Shown one piece after another: positions 51,870 through 62,809 of a stretch of 64,000 nt of DNA. The DNA is from Prosapia bicincta (lineage: Eukaryota; Arthropoda; Insecta; Hemiptera; Cercopidae): contig JBAIZL010000005.1 of assembly GCA_036971475.1 (NCBI GenBank), positions 234,776,369 through 234,840,368 on the forward strand, written 5' to 3'. Position 1 is the stretch's first letter. Every line of letters begins with the position of its first letter. Under the pieces are notes generated by a model. It ran no database searches, was not told where the DNA came from, and saw only the letters and a list, made by a program, of their open reading frames with translations. The translations under genes and the position numbers were made by a program.

Positions 51870-52500
51870 TTTTAATCATCTGACTTTCGTGTCCGGATGA
51901 ATATGAGGCTGGATGGTGTTCATATAAGCAAGAAAAAGAAGAGGACTGAGCACCGAGCCCTGAGGTACTCCAGCCCAGAGCCTGTGCGACTTAAAGAGCA
52001 CTCCATTGAACCTAATAGAAAACCTCTTGCCCCTCAGAAAATCGTTGATCCAAAGCAACGCTCTGCCTTTTATTCCAGAACTGTGAATAATATCTACTAA
52101 TTTTTTATGCCAAACTCGGTCAAAGGCCGATGATAGGTCTAAGAATACTGCAACAGTCTTTTTATGGGGCTTTTCCTGAAAACCATTGATTATAGTTTGA
52201 CTCAGGTAGAACAGCTGGTTCACAGTACTATGATTTGCATAGGCTGTTTGATAGAAATGAATAATGTCGCGCTCCGTGAGATATTTTATAAGTCGGCTGT
52301 GTATTATACGCTCCATCAATTTACAAAGTATGCATGTCAAAGAAATAGGTCTGTAGCTGTTGCAGTTGGTGGCATCCTTTCTTGTCTCAAGAATAGGTAC
52401 GATGATAGAGCTCTTCCAAATCTTGGGCAATTGCCTATACGGGCGGCTCATCTGACATCTCTCAACAAGGTAGGCTGGTGTTCTTTTCCTTCTTCCAAAT
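51870..52500 (-). pseudogene. Non-LTR reverse transcriptase fragment (inverted 5' part)
   Basis: The minus strand codes LPKIWKSSIIVPILETRKDA, NSYRPISLTCILCKLMERII, TVAVFLDLSSAFDRVWHKKL (RT motif A) and WAGVPQGSVLSPLLFLAYMN (motif B), and stops at HPDTKVR just before the expected (F/Y)xDD motif. The clade looks like the I/R1 group. Confidence 0.85.
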
Positions 52501-53250
52501 GGAGACAAATATATGCATAAAATCAACACAGGGTTGATCGCTTCAAACTTTACCAGTGAACTTCTTGCAATTAAGGAGGCACTTAGGCCTACCTTGTATC
52601 TGTCCAGTCCGGAATTTCTGTCGATGGAAGGATTACTTATCTTTTCTGACTCAAAAGCTGCCTTAGAAGGAATCAAAAATGGAGAAACTAACATCACCTC
52701 TGCCATCAACATCCTACTGAAAAGTTTGCACTGCAATGGGAAGTCCTGCTTGCTGCAATGGATACCTGCACATGTGAATATTATTATTATATTATTGTGG
52801 CCAACAAGTGTGCGAATTCGTTGGCCAAAGAAGGCAGAAACTCTGACCAACATTGCCCTACTATAACGCTTGCAGACGCAAATGCAGTTGCAAAGTACAG
52901 ACTTCTGCCCCATTCCTTCAGAAAACCCCTTATTGTCGATTTTGATGGTCCCAGAATCCTTACTTCAACAATTGCAAGACTTAGGACAAACCATTTTAAA
53001 GGAATGAAGATTCTTCCAGACAAGACCAGAACATATATCTCCTGCAAGAACTGTTCCGATGCCCATCTCACGCCAGACCACATTCTCGAATGCCCAGCCC
53101 TTGTTCCACATATCTTGCGACTTGGAATGGTGCCACTGGCTTCGGAACTCCAAGAGGTCCTCTACAGTGATGGACACAAAAAAAATTGGTTTTTAATACT
53201 AGTAGCTATTACAAATAGTACTTGGAACCCTTTTTATTGAAAAACATGAT
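52501..53250 (+). pseudogene. Non-LTR RNase H and C-terminal fragment (3' part)
   Basis: The + strand codes NFTSELLAIKEAL (RNase H Glu), LLIFSDSKAALEGIKNG (Asp), LLQWIPAHV, then after a (ATT)n-linked shift ANKCANSLAKEG (Asp/Asn region). It continues TIARLRTNHFKGMKILP, CKNCSDAHLTPDHILEC (C-terminal zinc knuckle) and a tail ending at 53240. It follows directly the RT fragment of opposite orientation. Confidence 0.82.
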
Positions 53251-53348
53251 CTTAATTTGATAAGACTATTGAAAATAATTTCACAATAGGAATTAAGTTT
53301 TATAAGTTTCTAAAACCCATTATGGTTTATGTAGGAGTATTTGTTTAA

Positions 53349-54444
53349 CCTTTTCAAGAGCACTCCCGAATGTACTCGATTCCGATCGCTGCACGATGTC
53401 AGAGCACCCACGATAATACTCGGTTTGATATTTCTTCTGTCAGAGCATACCCGATTATATTCTTTTCAAATAGCATTACTACACTATCTATTGGTCAATA
53501 TTTGAACTTCGATATTTGGTATGAGCTTCTGATATTTGGTCTGGTCTATTGGTTTGAGCTTCTTTGGTGTCATTTGCTAGACCATCTATTGGTAAATAAT
53601 TGAAGTAACTTTTAATATTTCTGTAATGCTTTTTGATCAAGTAACCATTTGGAAATCTGCTGATGACATTTCATGATTGTCAGACAAGAAATATTTGTAT
53701 GTAATCATGCTAAAGTTGTAATTTTTCATTTATAATTGTAAATCAAGCCTAATTCTGATTACATTTTCTATTTGTTCAGTTTTGTTTATGTTATAACTAA
53801 ATTATGGCTCTATAGTGTGTTAGTGTGAATATTTAGTAAACAGCTAGTTATTAGTGTGCATATTTTTGTGTGTTAGTAAGCCTAATTATTTTACTGTATA
53901 GGAGTATAATTCTTGTTTTTTCTATAGTGGAGCCTATGTTTGAAGGAAAAATACTTACTCAAAGTAGGTTACTGGAAACTTTTACAGACATGGCTTTTGA
54001 CACAGAAGAAAATAATGTTGAGGAAAATAGTTTTTTAAGTGACGTTGAGACTGATAATAGTTCTAAGCGCCCTAACAATAGTGCACCACATATTCATTGG
54101 GAAAAAACAGGACCATCAACAATAAAACTAGGTAATTTTGATACTTCAAAATCTGGCCTAAAGCAAAAAATAAATGCAAATCGTGATCCTACTGAATTGG
54201 ACTGCTTTTTGGAATTGTTTGGTGGAGGCTTGATTCAACATATTTGCAATGAAACTAATTTTTAAATAAATTTTAAAAAGAAATTAAAAAAAAAATTTAA
54301 TGAATAAATAAGGGTTTTGTATTTCATTTATTATTTGGAATATAAAAACATTTATTATCTAAAAATCGGGAAAATATTAACCAAATAAAAAAAACTCGCT
54401 CTGGGAGATTTCGCTAGTATTAAAAAAAAGTGCTACTGAAAAGG
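53349..54444 (+). mobile_element. piggyBac-type element, internally deleted (about 1.1 kb)
   Basis: The left TIR CCTTTTCAAGAGCACT follows TTAA at 53345-53348. The right end is AGTGCTACTGAAAAGG followed by TAAA (54445-54448); the TIRs match at 13 of 16 bases. Three subterminal repeats lie at about 53360, 53400 and 53442 (AGAGCACTCCCGA, AGAGCACCCACGA, AGAGCATACCCGA). The inside holds only a transposase N-terminus and a 3' untranslated region. Confidence 0.72.
53936..54265 (+). CDS. piggyBac transposase N-terminal fragment
   Basis: 109 residues: an acidic N-terminus (DTEENNVEENSFLSDVETDN), then HIHWEKTGPSTIKLGNF and DPTELDCFLELFGGGLIQHI, ending CNETNF. This is the start of the DDE_Tnp_1_7 domain (x)LDCF.LFF...(V/I)...I..ETN. 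The frame stops right there; no catalytic residue is encoded. A longer frame from 53870 adds a hydrophobic stretch judged non-genuine. Confidence 0.7.
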   Translation: MFEGKILTQSRLLETFTDMAFDTEENNVEENSFLSDVETDNSSKRPNNSAPHIHWEKTGPSTIKLGNFDTSKSGLKQKINANRDPTELDCFLELFGGGLIQHICNETNF

Positions 54445-54448
54445 TAAA

Positions 54449-54619
54449 TATAATTGAATAGTAGTAAATAAAAATTTAGCATTTCTAAAATCCATGGAGG
54501 AAGAACATAGTTCTTTGAAGAGCCATAGCTGACTGTTGTAACTCAAAGTTGTTGAGAATGTCACTATCCTTATAATGTTGGAAAGAGATGGAATCACTCC
54601 TTCCATATAGTGTAAGATG
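54449..54619. other. Target sequence of the I/Nimb insertion (left part)
   Basis: Lies between the piggyBac-like right end and the retrotransposon's left target duplication. It continues at 59326. No coding recognised. Confidence 0.4.
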
Positions 54620-54631
54620 TTATCTAGAGAT
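54620..54631 (+). repeat. Left target-site duplication
   Basis: TTATCTAGAGAT, repeated exactly at 59314-59325 on the other side of the non-LTR element. Confidence 0.85.
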
Positions 54632-54657
54632 AGAGGCGACGTGAGGTTTCTCCAAAA

Positions 54658-55917
54658 ATGCCTAGGGAAGTAAATACGATGAGGAATGAAATGGATTTAG
54701 CATCACCAAAGTTCTTAATTGTGACTTGCACAGAAGCTGGAAAAGATCTTTCAAAGGTATCGCCTTTTGTAATCCAAAAGGCTATAACTGGATGTGCAGC
54801 AGGACCTGTCTCTACCATAAGGAAGTTACGGAACGGAACACTGCTGTTAGAAACAAGCAATTCGAAGCAGTCACAGTTATTATTAAAAATGACCTTCTTT
54901 GATCAGGTCAAGGTTTCGGTGGTTCCCCACAAAACCTTGAACTCATCAAAGGGAGTAATATCATCCAGGGATCTGTTGTATGTCCGTGAGGACGAAATAA
55001 AATCAGAACTGGTATCAGAAGGTGTAACAGATGTCGTACGAATTATGAGGATGGAAAACAGTCAGAGAGTTCCAACAACATCACTAATCCTGACATTCGG
55101 GAAACCATCTATGCCGGAATATTTATATGCTGGCTATCAACGGCTTCCTGTTAGGCCCTACGTTCCCAATCCATGCCGGTGCTTTAAATGCCAACGTTTT
55201 GGACACGTAAGTTCTTGCTCCAAGCCAGAGGTATGCGGACAGTGTGCATCTGAAGGCCATACTGAGAAGGTTTGCACAAGTGCTCCGAAATGCCCAAACT
55301 GTGCTGGTGAATACCCTGCTTGCTCCTTTAACTGCCCAAAGTTCAAGGAGGAGAAAGCGATCCTGAGCATAATGGCAAAGGACAAAACATCTTTCCACGA
55401 AGCGAAAAAGATGTTCAAGTCAACTCAACCTAGACTTGAAACGAAATCTTATGCCTCAGCTATCACCACTGAGAAGTCGTGTTCCAACTGCGTTGAGCTA
55501 AACAAGAAAATTGAAGTTCTCACTGAGCAAGTTAGTCAGTTATTAGCATTGGTGACGAAAAATTCATTTTCCAACTTGAAGAATAATGTTGAATGTGCGA
55601 AGAAATCTCCATTGCCAGATACCTCTGGGAAAGTTAGAAGAAGCAAGACACTATTAGAGACAAGTGCAAAACCTACTCCAACTATGAGTAATAATAATAA
55701 AAATAACAAAACTGCACCTGTGAAAGTGGGTGCAAAATTACAAGCGACTCAAAAGAGGACCATTTCTAACTCCCCTTCTGAGTCAAAAAATTCCTTAGAT
55801 TCCACCATTACAATAGTGGTGATGGAATCTGATGACTCTCTGCCTGGAACGTCCAACATTCCAGGCCAGCAAATTGTCAATGACGGCAGTGAGAGCCAGG
55901 TGAATCCATTTCACTAA
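54658..55917 (+). CDS. Retrotransposon ORF1 (gag-like nucleic-acid-binding protein)
   Basis: 419 residues, uninterrupted. Residues ~1-165 are a gag N-terminal part (FLIVTCTEAGKDLSKVSPF, DEIKSELVSEGVTDVVRIMR). Residues ~176-235 hold zinc knuckles: CRCFKCQRFGHVSSC, CGQCASEGHTEKVC and CPNCAGEYPACSFNCPKFKE. Residues ~275-300 look coiled (ELNKKIEVLTEQVSQLLAL). The tail is Ser/Thr/Asn-rich. It would bind element RNA and help target-primed reverse transcription. It is homologous to the remnant at 8497-9060. Confidence 0.88.
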   Translation: MPREVNTMRNEMDLASPKFLIVTCTEAGKDLSKVSPFVIQKAITGCAAGPVSTIRKLRNGTLLLETSNSKQSQLLLKMTFFDQVKVSVVPHKTLNSSKGVISSRDLLYVREDEIKSELVSEGVTDVVRIMRMENSQRVPTTSLILTFGKPSMPEYLYAGYQRLPVRPYVPNPCRCFKCQRFGHVSSCSKPEVCGQCASEGHTEKVCTSAPKCPNCAGEYPACSFNCPKFKEEKAILSIMAKDKTSFHEAKKMFKSTQPRLETKSYASAITTEKSCSNCVELNKKIEVLTEQVSQLLALVTKNSFSNLKNNVECAKKSPLPDTSGKVRRSKTLLETSAKPTPTMSNNNKNNKTAPVKVGAKLQATQKRTISNSPSESKNSLDSTITIVVMESDDSLPGTSNIPGQQIVNDGSESQVNPFH

Positions 55918-55923
55918 AATACA

Positions 55924-58900
55924 TTGTCCACACCTAAACAAACCATGATTCAGTGGAACATTAATGGTGTTAGAAATCACATTGAGGATCTCAAAATAAT
56001 TGTAGATGTGTCTCCTATGTACATCTGCATTCAAGAGACACATCTCTATGAATTGCACAATTTCGATCTAAGGGAGTATTCAGTTTACAGATCGGACTTC
56101 GTTACAGAAAATCGAGCTAGATGTAGCGTAGCTATTCTAGCCCGTAACTGTGTCGACGCCGTTCCTGTGAGCTTAATAACTTCCTTGCAAGCAGTGGCAA
56201 TTCAAACAGCTGTTCCATACAAACTCACTCTCTGTTGTGTCTACCTTCCACCAAGTGACAACCTGCAACAGAGAGATCTTGTAGACCTTATAAATCAGTT
56301 ACCGACTCCGTTTTTATTAGTGGGCGATTTCAATGCCCACCATGTTTCATGGGGTTCACCAGAATGCAACCCGCGAGGTAATCTGATCGAAAGCATCAGA
56401 TCGGAACTGGATTTATACCTGCCAAATGACGGTTCTCCGACACATTTAGCAGCGTCAACAGGTAGATGGACAGCTGTAGACTTGTCATTATACAGTCCTG
56501 CTTTGGCTACAAGGCTAACATGGTCAGCATTGCCTGATCTTTACAGTAGCAATCACATTCCTATTGAGATCTCTTTGTGTGACTCCTCACCCTGTTGTGT
56601 TCGACATCCCCGTTAGATCCTGAAAAAAGCCAACTGGGAACAATTTTCACAAGATCTTGAATCACTGGACGTGGATTACTTGGCTCCTAGTGATGACATT
56701 GTCAATTCATTTACAAAAACAGTTTTGAATGCTGCCGGAAAGGCAATTCCGAAAACCTCATCCAAACCACGACAACCACCTGTTCCGTGGTGGAATGATG
56801 AGTGCACTGTGATCCTTCGCCAACGGAGAAAAGCTCTGAACCAGTTCAAGAGACATCCAACGAGTGAAAACTCCATGATTAAAAATCTACCACCGTCGGC
56901 AAAACTAGTTCTCCTTCGGATATACAACCGTATATTCGAGGATCACGGTTTTCCGATGCATGGTTAGAAGCGACAATAATTCCTCTTCTAAAACAAGGAA
57001 AGGACAAAACTAATCCCAGTATTACAGACCCATCTCTCGGACCAGCTGCTTATGCAAACTACTGGAGAAGATGGTCAACCGTCATCTTGTCTGGTATCTA
57101 GAAACAAACAAACTTCTTTCTAACGTTCAGTGTGGTTCCAGACAAGGACGTTCATCAGTTGACCAATTGGTTTTGTTGGAGTCAGCTATACAGAATGCAT
57201 TCATCTTATGACAAACACTGGTAGCTGTTTTCTTTGACCTTGAGAAGGCATATGACATGGCATGGAGAAGAGGAATTTTGAACGTATTGAAATCATGGGG
57301 TATACAAGGTAACATTCTTGCTTTTATACAAAATTATTTAAATAACAGGACTTTCCGTGTACGTCTAGGAGGCATATATTCTGATCGTTGCGAACTAGAG
57401 AATGGTGTACCACAAGGTGGCGTTTTGAGTGTGACGCTGTTTGCTGTTGCCATTAACAGCGTCACTTCAAACATACAGTCACCGGTCCACTGTTCCCTGT
57501 TTGTAGACGATTTTTGTATATATATGGCTGCTAGAAGTATGGCAACAGCGGAAAGATCCTTACAATTAGTCATTAATAAATTGCAAGAATGGACCGAATC
57601 TTTTCGGTTTCGAAGACCCAGTGTATACCATTTAGTCATCGCAGGCAACACCAGGAACCTATTCTTTATCTTGATGATACGCGGCTTCAAACCGCGGATA
57701 ATGTGAGATTTTTGGGTCTTTTATCGGATAAAAGACTTTCATGGAATCCGCATGTGCGTGATTTGAGGACCCGGTGCAGCAAGATATTGGATATGTTGAG
57801 AGTTCTAAGTGGTACAAATTGGGGAGCAGACAGAACCTGTATGCTCCGTTTCTATCGCGCATAGATTACGGCTGTATAGCCTATTCATCTGCTCGACCTA
57901 CGGTTCTGAAACTCCTGGATTCAATACATCACGCTGGCCTTAGACTTTCTACTGGTGCTTTTAGATCAAGCACAATCTCCAGCCTTCTAGTTGAAGCTGG
58001 AGAACCATCTCTCTCAATGCGACATCAAATGCTACAAATTTCATATTACACTGGTCTTCGAAGTAAACCTAAACATCCGGCATTCAAAGCAGTTTTTGAT
58101 AACTACCTCGAGGATCGTTACAATGTGTGTCAACGTTCAACTGCTCCCTTCGGAATAAGAACATTGCGCATTTTTAGCAATCTAAATTTAGAACTTCCAC
58201 CTATATTCGAACGAACATCATGCTACACCCCTCCATGGATAATACAAAAGCCAAAATGTGACTTCTCATTGTCCATGTACCTAAAACACAATACTCCTGA
58301 CGTTATTTATCGTCAGGAGTTTTTGCAGATTCAACAAACTCACCAACATACTGTGACTATATTCACAGACGGTTCAAAACTGGACAATGGGATAGGTTGT
58401 TCATTTTATATGGAAGGACAAACCTTCACTTAAGGATTGCCCTCAGCCTGTAGCATTTTTACTGCAGAACTTTATGCAATTTTCCAAGCTTTAAGATCAA
58501 TTCCGTCTGCAAAATCTAAATATCTTGTGTGTTGTGATTCCAAAAGTGCTCTCCAGGCTATTCAGGAAATGTACACTAAGAACCCTTTAGTTGGAGACAT
58601 CTTGTGCTCTATACACAGGCTCCAATTACGAGGTGTCATTTCTCTGGGTGCCTGGTCACTGTGGAATATTCGGAAACTCTAAAGCAGATGAAGGTGCAAA
58701 ATTAGCTACAGGTATGTTGCCATCGAACGTGTGATGGCATCAGATTTTGTATGCCAAGTTAAAACTACACTATTCTCTGTTTGGAATGAAGAATGGCAAA
58801 ATGTAAATAGAAACAAGCTGAGGGACATCAAAAATACCGTCCGACCATGGAGGACATCTGTTCGTTCGAATCGTAGGGAAGAAGTGGTGGTAACTCGACT

Positions 58901-59144
58901 TTGCATCGGCCACTCTTTGTTAACGCATGGATGGTTGATGAGACATGATGATCCACCACTTTGTCCGTTTTGTAAAAGTACCATCACAATCAAGCACATT
59001 CTGCTTGATTGTGATAAGTTGGTCAATTTATATATTCGTTACAATCTTCGAGGTAGTTTAAAGGTGGTTTTAAGGGACGATGTCACGGTTATCGACCGTG
59101 TCCTCGCTTTCTTACGCCACCTTAGTCTATTTAATAATATTTAA
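55924..59144 (+). pseudogene. Retrotransposon ORF2 (endonuclease, RT, RNase H), broken
   Basis: Endonuclease: MIQWNINGVRNHIEDLK, CIQETHLYEL, FLLVGDFNAHHVSWGSPE and SSNHIPIEIS, with a stop at 56616. After PWWNDEC, HPTSEN is joined to NLPPSAKLVLLRIYN, suggesting an internal deletion. RT: LEATIIPLLKQGKDK, then VFFDLEKAYDMAWR (A), ENGVPQGGVLSVTLF (B) and LFVDDFCIY (C). RNase H: VTIFTDGSKLDNG, FTAELYAIFQAL, CCDSKSALQAI and, in another frame, WVPGHCGIFGNSKADEG. End: CPFCKSTITIKHILLDC. At least five shifts or stops separate these pieces. Confidence 0.85.
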
Positions 59145-59313
59145 ATTTTGTATAATTTTAGGTTCTTTAGTTTTAGATAGTTACAATTAGTAAACATTTA
59201 TTTTATTTTATTTTGTTTTATTTTGATTAGTTTTATTTATGTAACATGTATTTAAAAATGTAACTTCAGTTAGGCGATAATAACCTTGATAGGTTTTTCG
59301 CCTGGAAAAAAAA

Positions 59314-59325
59314 TTATCTAGAGAT
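59314..59325 (+). repeat. Right target-site duplication
   Basis: TTATCTAGAGAT, identical to 54620-54631. Confidence 0.85.
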
Positions 59326-59464
59326 TTTTATAGAAATTAAGTAAGCAACTTATTGGATTTCAAAGACATAGTCAGTCTACTGTTATTCCATACTAGTTAC
59401 CAGGCCACCCTGGGACAAGATAAGTCTCTGGTCAGTAGACTATAATTTCATTTTCTCTTCAGAA

Positions 59465-60491
59465 CTACTGAAGTAGAATCTTCTGATCAGCCTGGTTTTG
59501 TACAGAAACAGTTGGTGCAGGCAGGAAATTTGTTCCTCAAGTAATTAAAGATACTAAATGGAAGAAAGGTGAAACAACACATGGTAATGCTGAGGGAGTA
59601 TGCTTAGCAAAGTGGAAAGCACACCTATCAACTGAACATGACAACACCTTGGCAGTACGCGTCAACAGACATGCTCAACCCAGAAGTAAGCCTTTGCCCA
59701 TCGTTCAGTACAATGTTTACATGAAAGGTGTGGATAGAGTTGATCAGATAATGGTCTACTACCCTTGAGAAAGGAAAGCTGTCAGATGGTGTATGAAGGT
59801 GTTTGTACATTTTACCAAGTGATAATTGTGAATGGGTTGGCTTTGTACAATTCCATAAATGTTGACAACAAAGAACAGTTGTACAACTACAGGTCTATGG
59901 TCATATTAGCATTGCTTCCACCAAATATACCTAACCAAATAGTTAGTACAAAGAAAAGACCAAACCATGTCAAAAACAGAAGATCACCTGGGAGATGGCC
60001 AAAGAAAAAAAGATGTAGACAATGCACTAAAGAAAAGAAGAGAACTGAACCTGTGCGCTACTGCCATATTTGTTCTGGCCCACCTTCTTTATGTACAGTT
60101 ATTTGTTTTGATCTATATCATGACACAATATGAGTGGTTGGTTGAGTATGTAAATATTATACAAATTAAGAGTGTTTTTTGACATTTTTTGGGGGTTTAA
60201 CCATACTTGTATATGGCAGGGGGAAACTTAGTAAGACTTATAAGTGTCTAGAAAGACTAAACCTCAAGTATATACATTAAAATCATGTAAAAAAAAACTT
60301 TGATTTTAGGCTAGGCTAAAGACGTCTTTAGATGTCCTCAGCTATGACATCATCCAGCAGATAGGAAGTAGTCAAAAACAAGTATTTTTCAGCACATCTG
60401 ACCTTCCATTACCATAAGGTAGAAGAAACCCCAATATATTTTTTTAGCCATGTAGCAATATCAATAAAATTTTTAGCAGTCAAAGTGTTAA
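59465..60491 (+). pseudogene. piggyBac-type transposase C-terminal half and element end
   Basis: Codes AGRKFVPQVIKDTKWKKGET, GNAEGVCLAKWKAHLSTEHD, QYNVYMKGVDRVDQIMVYYP (third catalytic Asp in GVDR), then a stop. It continues from 59765 with a shifted frame: VNGLALYNSINVDNKEQL, SPGRWPKKKRCRQCTKEKKR, CHICSGPPSLCTVICFDLYH, the C-terminal cysteine-rich zinc domain. A TTAA at 60488-60491 follows AGCAGTCAAAGTG, a plausible right TIR. It is a different copy from 53349-54444; its 5' half was not found. Confidence 0.78.
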
Positions 60492-60983
60492 CACATTTGC
60501 TATGCAATGTAACCTAAATAACTATTGGTATAGACCAGCCAACTCACATATGCGCCTCACAGTCTCTCTTCCTGGACCAACGTCTTACATATGCTCATTT
60601 CGGAGTAGTTGAAATGGAATGACGGCACATATTTGAGACTATGTGTGTTACTTTTATTTTTCTGACTAATCAGTGGTTTAGTTTGACGGATTGATATATT
60701 CATATTTGTCTGTAGACATGTCTGACGTTAGTGTGTGACATTTGGTCTCTCAGTCATCAAGGTCAATGACATAAAAATGCCGCCCTTGTTTATTCCTTCC
60801 TTCTACTGAGGCAATTTTTGTTTTGAATTATCACCTTTTTACTAGGTTTACTCTAAATGACATTTATCACAAAAGATGTAAAAGTATCACAAGTGATGGG
60901 TGCATTTGTAAATATTCTGTACTGTGTATGGAACTTAAATGTAAACATATTTTATCTTGGTTACAATAATATATACATATATA
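60492..60983. other. Spacer between transposons
   Basis: No gene or repeat recognised except a short AT repeat near 60970-60983, into which the next element inserted. Confidence 0.4.
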
Positions 60984-62807
60984 CAGTCGAACCTCTGTAT
61001 AACGAAGTCGATTCGTTGTAGTGAAAACATTCGTTGTAGAGAGGTATTCGTTATTGAGAGGTTGTGTTGTAAAGAATGTTCCCACCCCATCTTATGCATA
61101 TCGCACTACCTGCAGTAATAAAAGGGATACAGTATAATATCGCAAGCGTAGTTAGTGTAATAGGCCAATGTTAATATAGGATAATGTTTTATAAAGTCTT
61201 AATTTATTTGAAATTCAAGTTGTTAAAAATGTTTTATTGATGTTTCTTCATTGTATTAGATATCCACATTCAATATTTTTCATAGGGTCTACTCTGTATA
61301 GGCTATTATGATAAGTTATCTAATGCTTATGAAAACTTACTGGTAAATAAGTACACTCACCAATTCATTTTCAAGAAGCATGACTTGAACGTAGTGGAAT
61401 TTAATCGAAGCAAACTCAGTAGGCCGTAATTTAGTAACTGTATTATTTATTAACGGTATTACATTTTTAACACTTTCAACACGGCGGCGATATTGGTGAT
61501 CTCATCAAACTACTGCCTGTTTTTCCTTAACTTCCAGCTCTGATGGCAGTGAAACGCCATGCGGGTTGCAGAGCCTGTCGTAGCATCTAATTATCGACCC
61601 CGTTGTTTTCATCTCAATAATTTTATTTCTAACATATACATTTTTATTGGTGACATCAAAACAGTGTATTAGACTCTAAAATATTGTTTTATTTATCGGG
61701 TCACAATTTAAAAAAAGAAATAATATAAATGATAAATTACTGTATGACAAATAAAAAAACAATGAAAAAGACAGAGAAAAAAAAATTTATATACAAAACT
61801 AAAGACCTTACTACTAAAATATATTACATACTAAAATAAGCACTCAATGTTTCACTCAGAATGTTTGTTTCTTTTTGTGCCAAGTGTTTCGGAGATCGTA
61901 ATGTAAACTGAGATAAAGATAATACATATATCACGTCCGAGACTATTTATAGCCGAGATAAGCTAACATTGGTTTACTACAATCTTATGTTGACACAATA
62001 GGTTTTCGGGCGTCAAAGCATTTTGTCAAATGACTCATATTTACAATAGTCTGTTCCACCTCCAGTTGGTTTATTAACTCTAACAGGACAGTTATCGTTT
62101 ATTCGTTATTTGCGTTAGTTCAGAAAACTTGGTTAATTTTTATGATCGTTGTTTTTATCTGATATTCTGCCGCGTTAAATGGTTCAAACTAAAAAAAAAC
62201 ATTAAAATATATAAGTTAAACCAAATTAAATCTGTTCATAAAACTTCCTGAATCATTGTTTCAGTCGAAACATCAAAAGTTACTTGGGATGGTCGGATTT
62301 GAAAACAACTCAGGCACAATGTTCTCCAAACTCTTTTAAAGCACTTGCGTAAAAATCAAACCTTTAAATAGATATCGACACTAGAGAAGTTTCAATTAGC
62401 CTGGGAGTAAGGGTGCCGGTGAGCTCGCCGTATCTAAGAAAATAAGCTGAGAGGGCATCTGTAAGGAAACCCAGAGCGTGCCGGAACGCTAGCCATGCTG
62501 AACGTGTTAACTAAACCTAACTATAACATGCAGTCAATTGCTGACATGTGTTTCGCCTATCATTCTTGGTTTTGTTGACCTTCCTGCTGAAAATAAACAA
62601 TTTCCTGGAAATGCCATTGTGAGCTGCCTATACAACACTACATTTCTTCGGTTGAAATGGAAAAAAAACTTTGTTATTAAGAGGTCCGAAATTCGTTACA
62701 TAGAGGTAAATAAGCAGTATAACTTCTAAAATGTCATGGGACAAGATAAAAATTCGTTATATAGAGGATTTCGTTATCTGGAGGTTCGTTATATAGAGGT
62801 TCGACTG
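60984..62807. mobile_element. Tigger/pogo-type MITE (1.82 kb)
   Basis: The TIRs CAGTCGAACCTCTGTATAAC (left) and CAGTCGAACCTCTATATAAC (read inward from the right) differ at one base; the shared part extends through CGAA. Both ends are flanked by TA inside a TATATA context (60982-60983 and 62808-62809). Near each end TTCGTT...GAGAGG words repeat (61011-61060 and 62690-62790). The interior shows no transposase frame, so it is non-autonomous. Confidence 0.82.
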
Positions 62808-62809
62808 TA

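Larger units (their letters stand above)
54632..59313 (+). mobile_element. I/Nimb-type non-LTR retrotransposon, 4.68 kb
   Basis: Bounded by the 12-bp duplication TTATCTAGAGAT. It starts AGAGGCGACGTGAGG with a 26-base leader before ORF1, and ends CGCCTGGAAAAAAAA. It carries a gag-like ORF1, then an ORF2 with endonuclease, RT, RNase H and a C-terminal CCHC-type knuckle. Presence of RNase H and the gag type point to the I/Nimb group. It is complete at both ends but ORF2 is broken. The copy is therefore dead, though ORF1 is still open. Confidence 0.88.

Noticed and set aside
51876..52913. 345-residue minus-strand frame taken as one protein
   Set aside because: Only 51876 to about 52490 is reverse transcriptase. 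The rest is the shadow of the + strand RNase H frame across the inversion junction.
53936..60133. One piggyBac gene split by the non-LTR insertion
   Set aside because: A right terminal repeat at 54429-54444 closes the first fragment, and the central catalytic region is absent from both.
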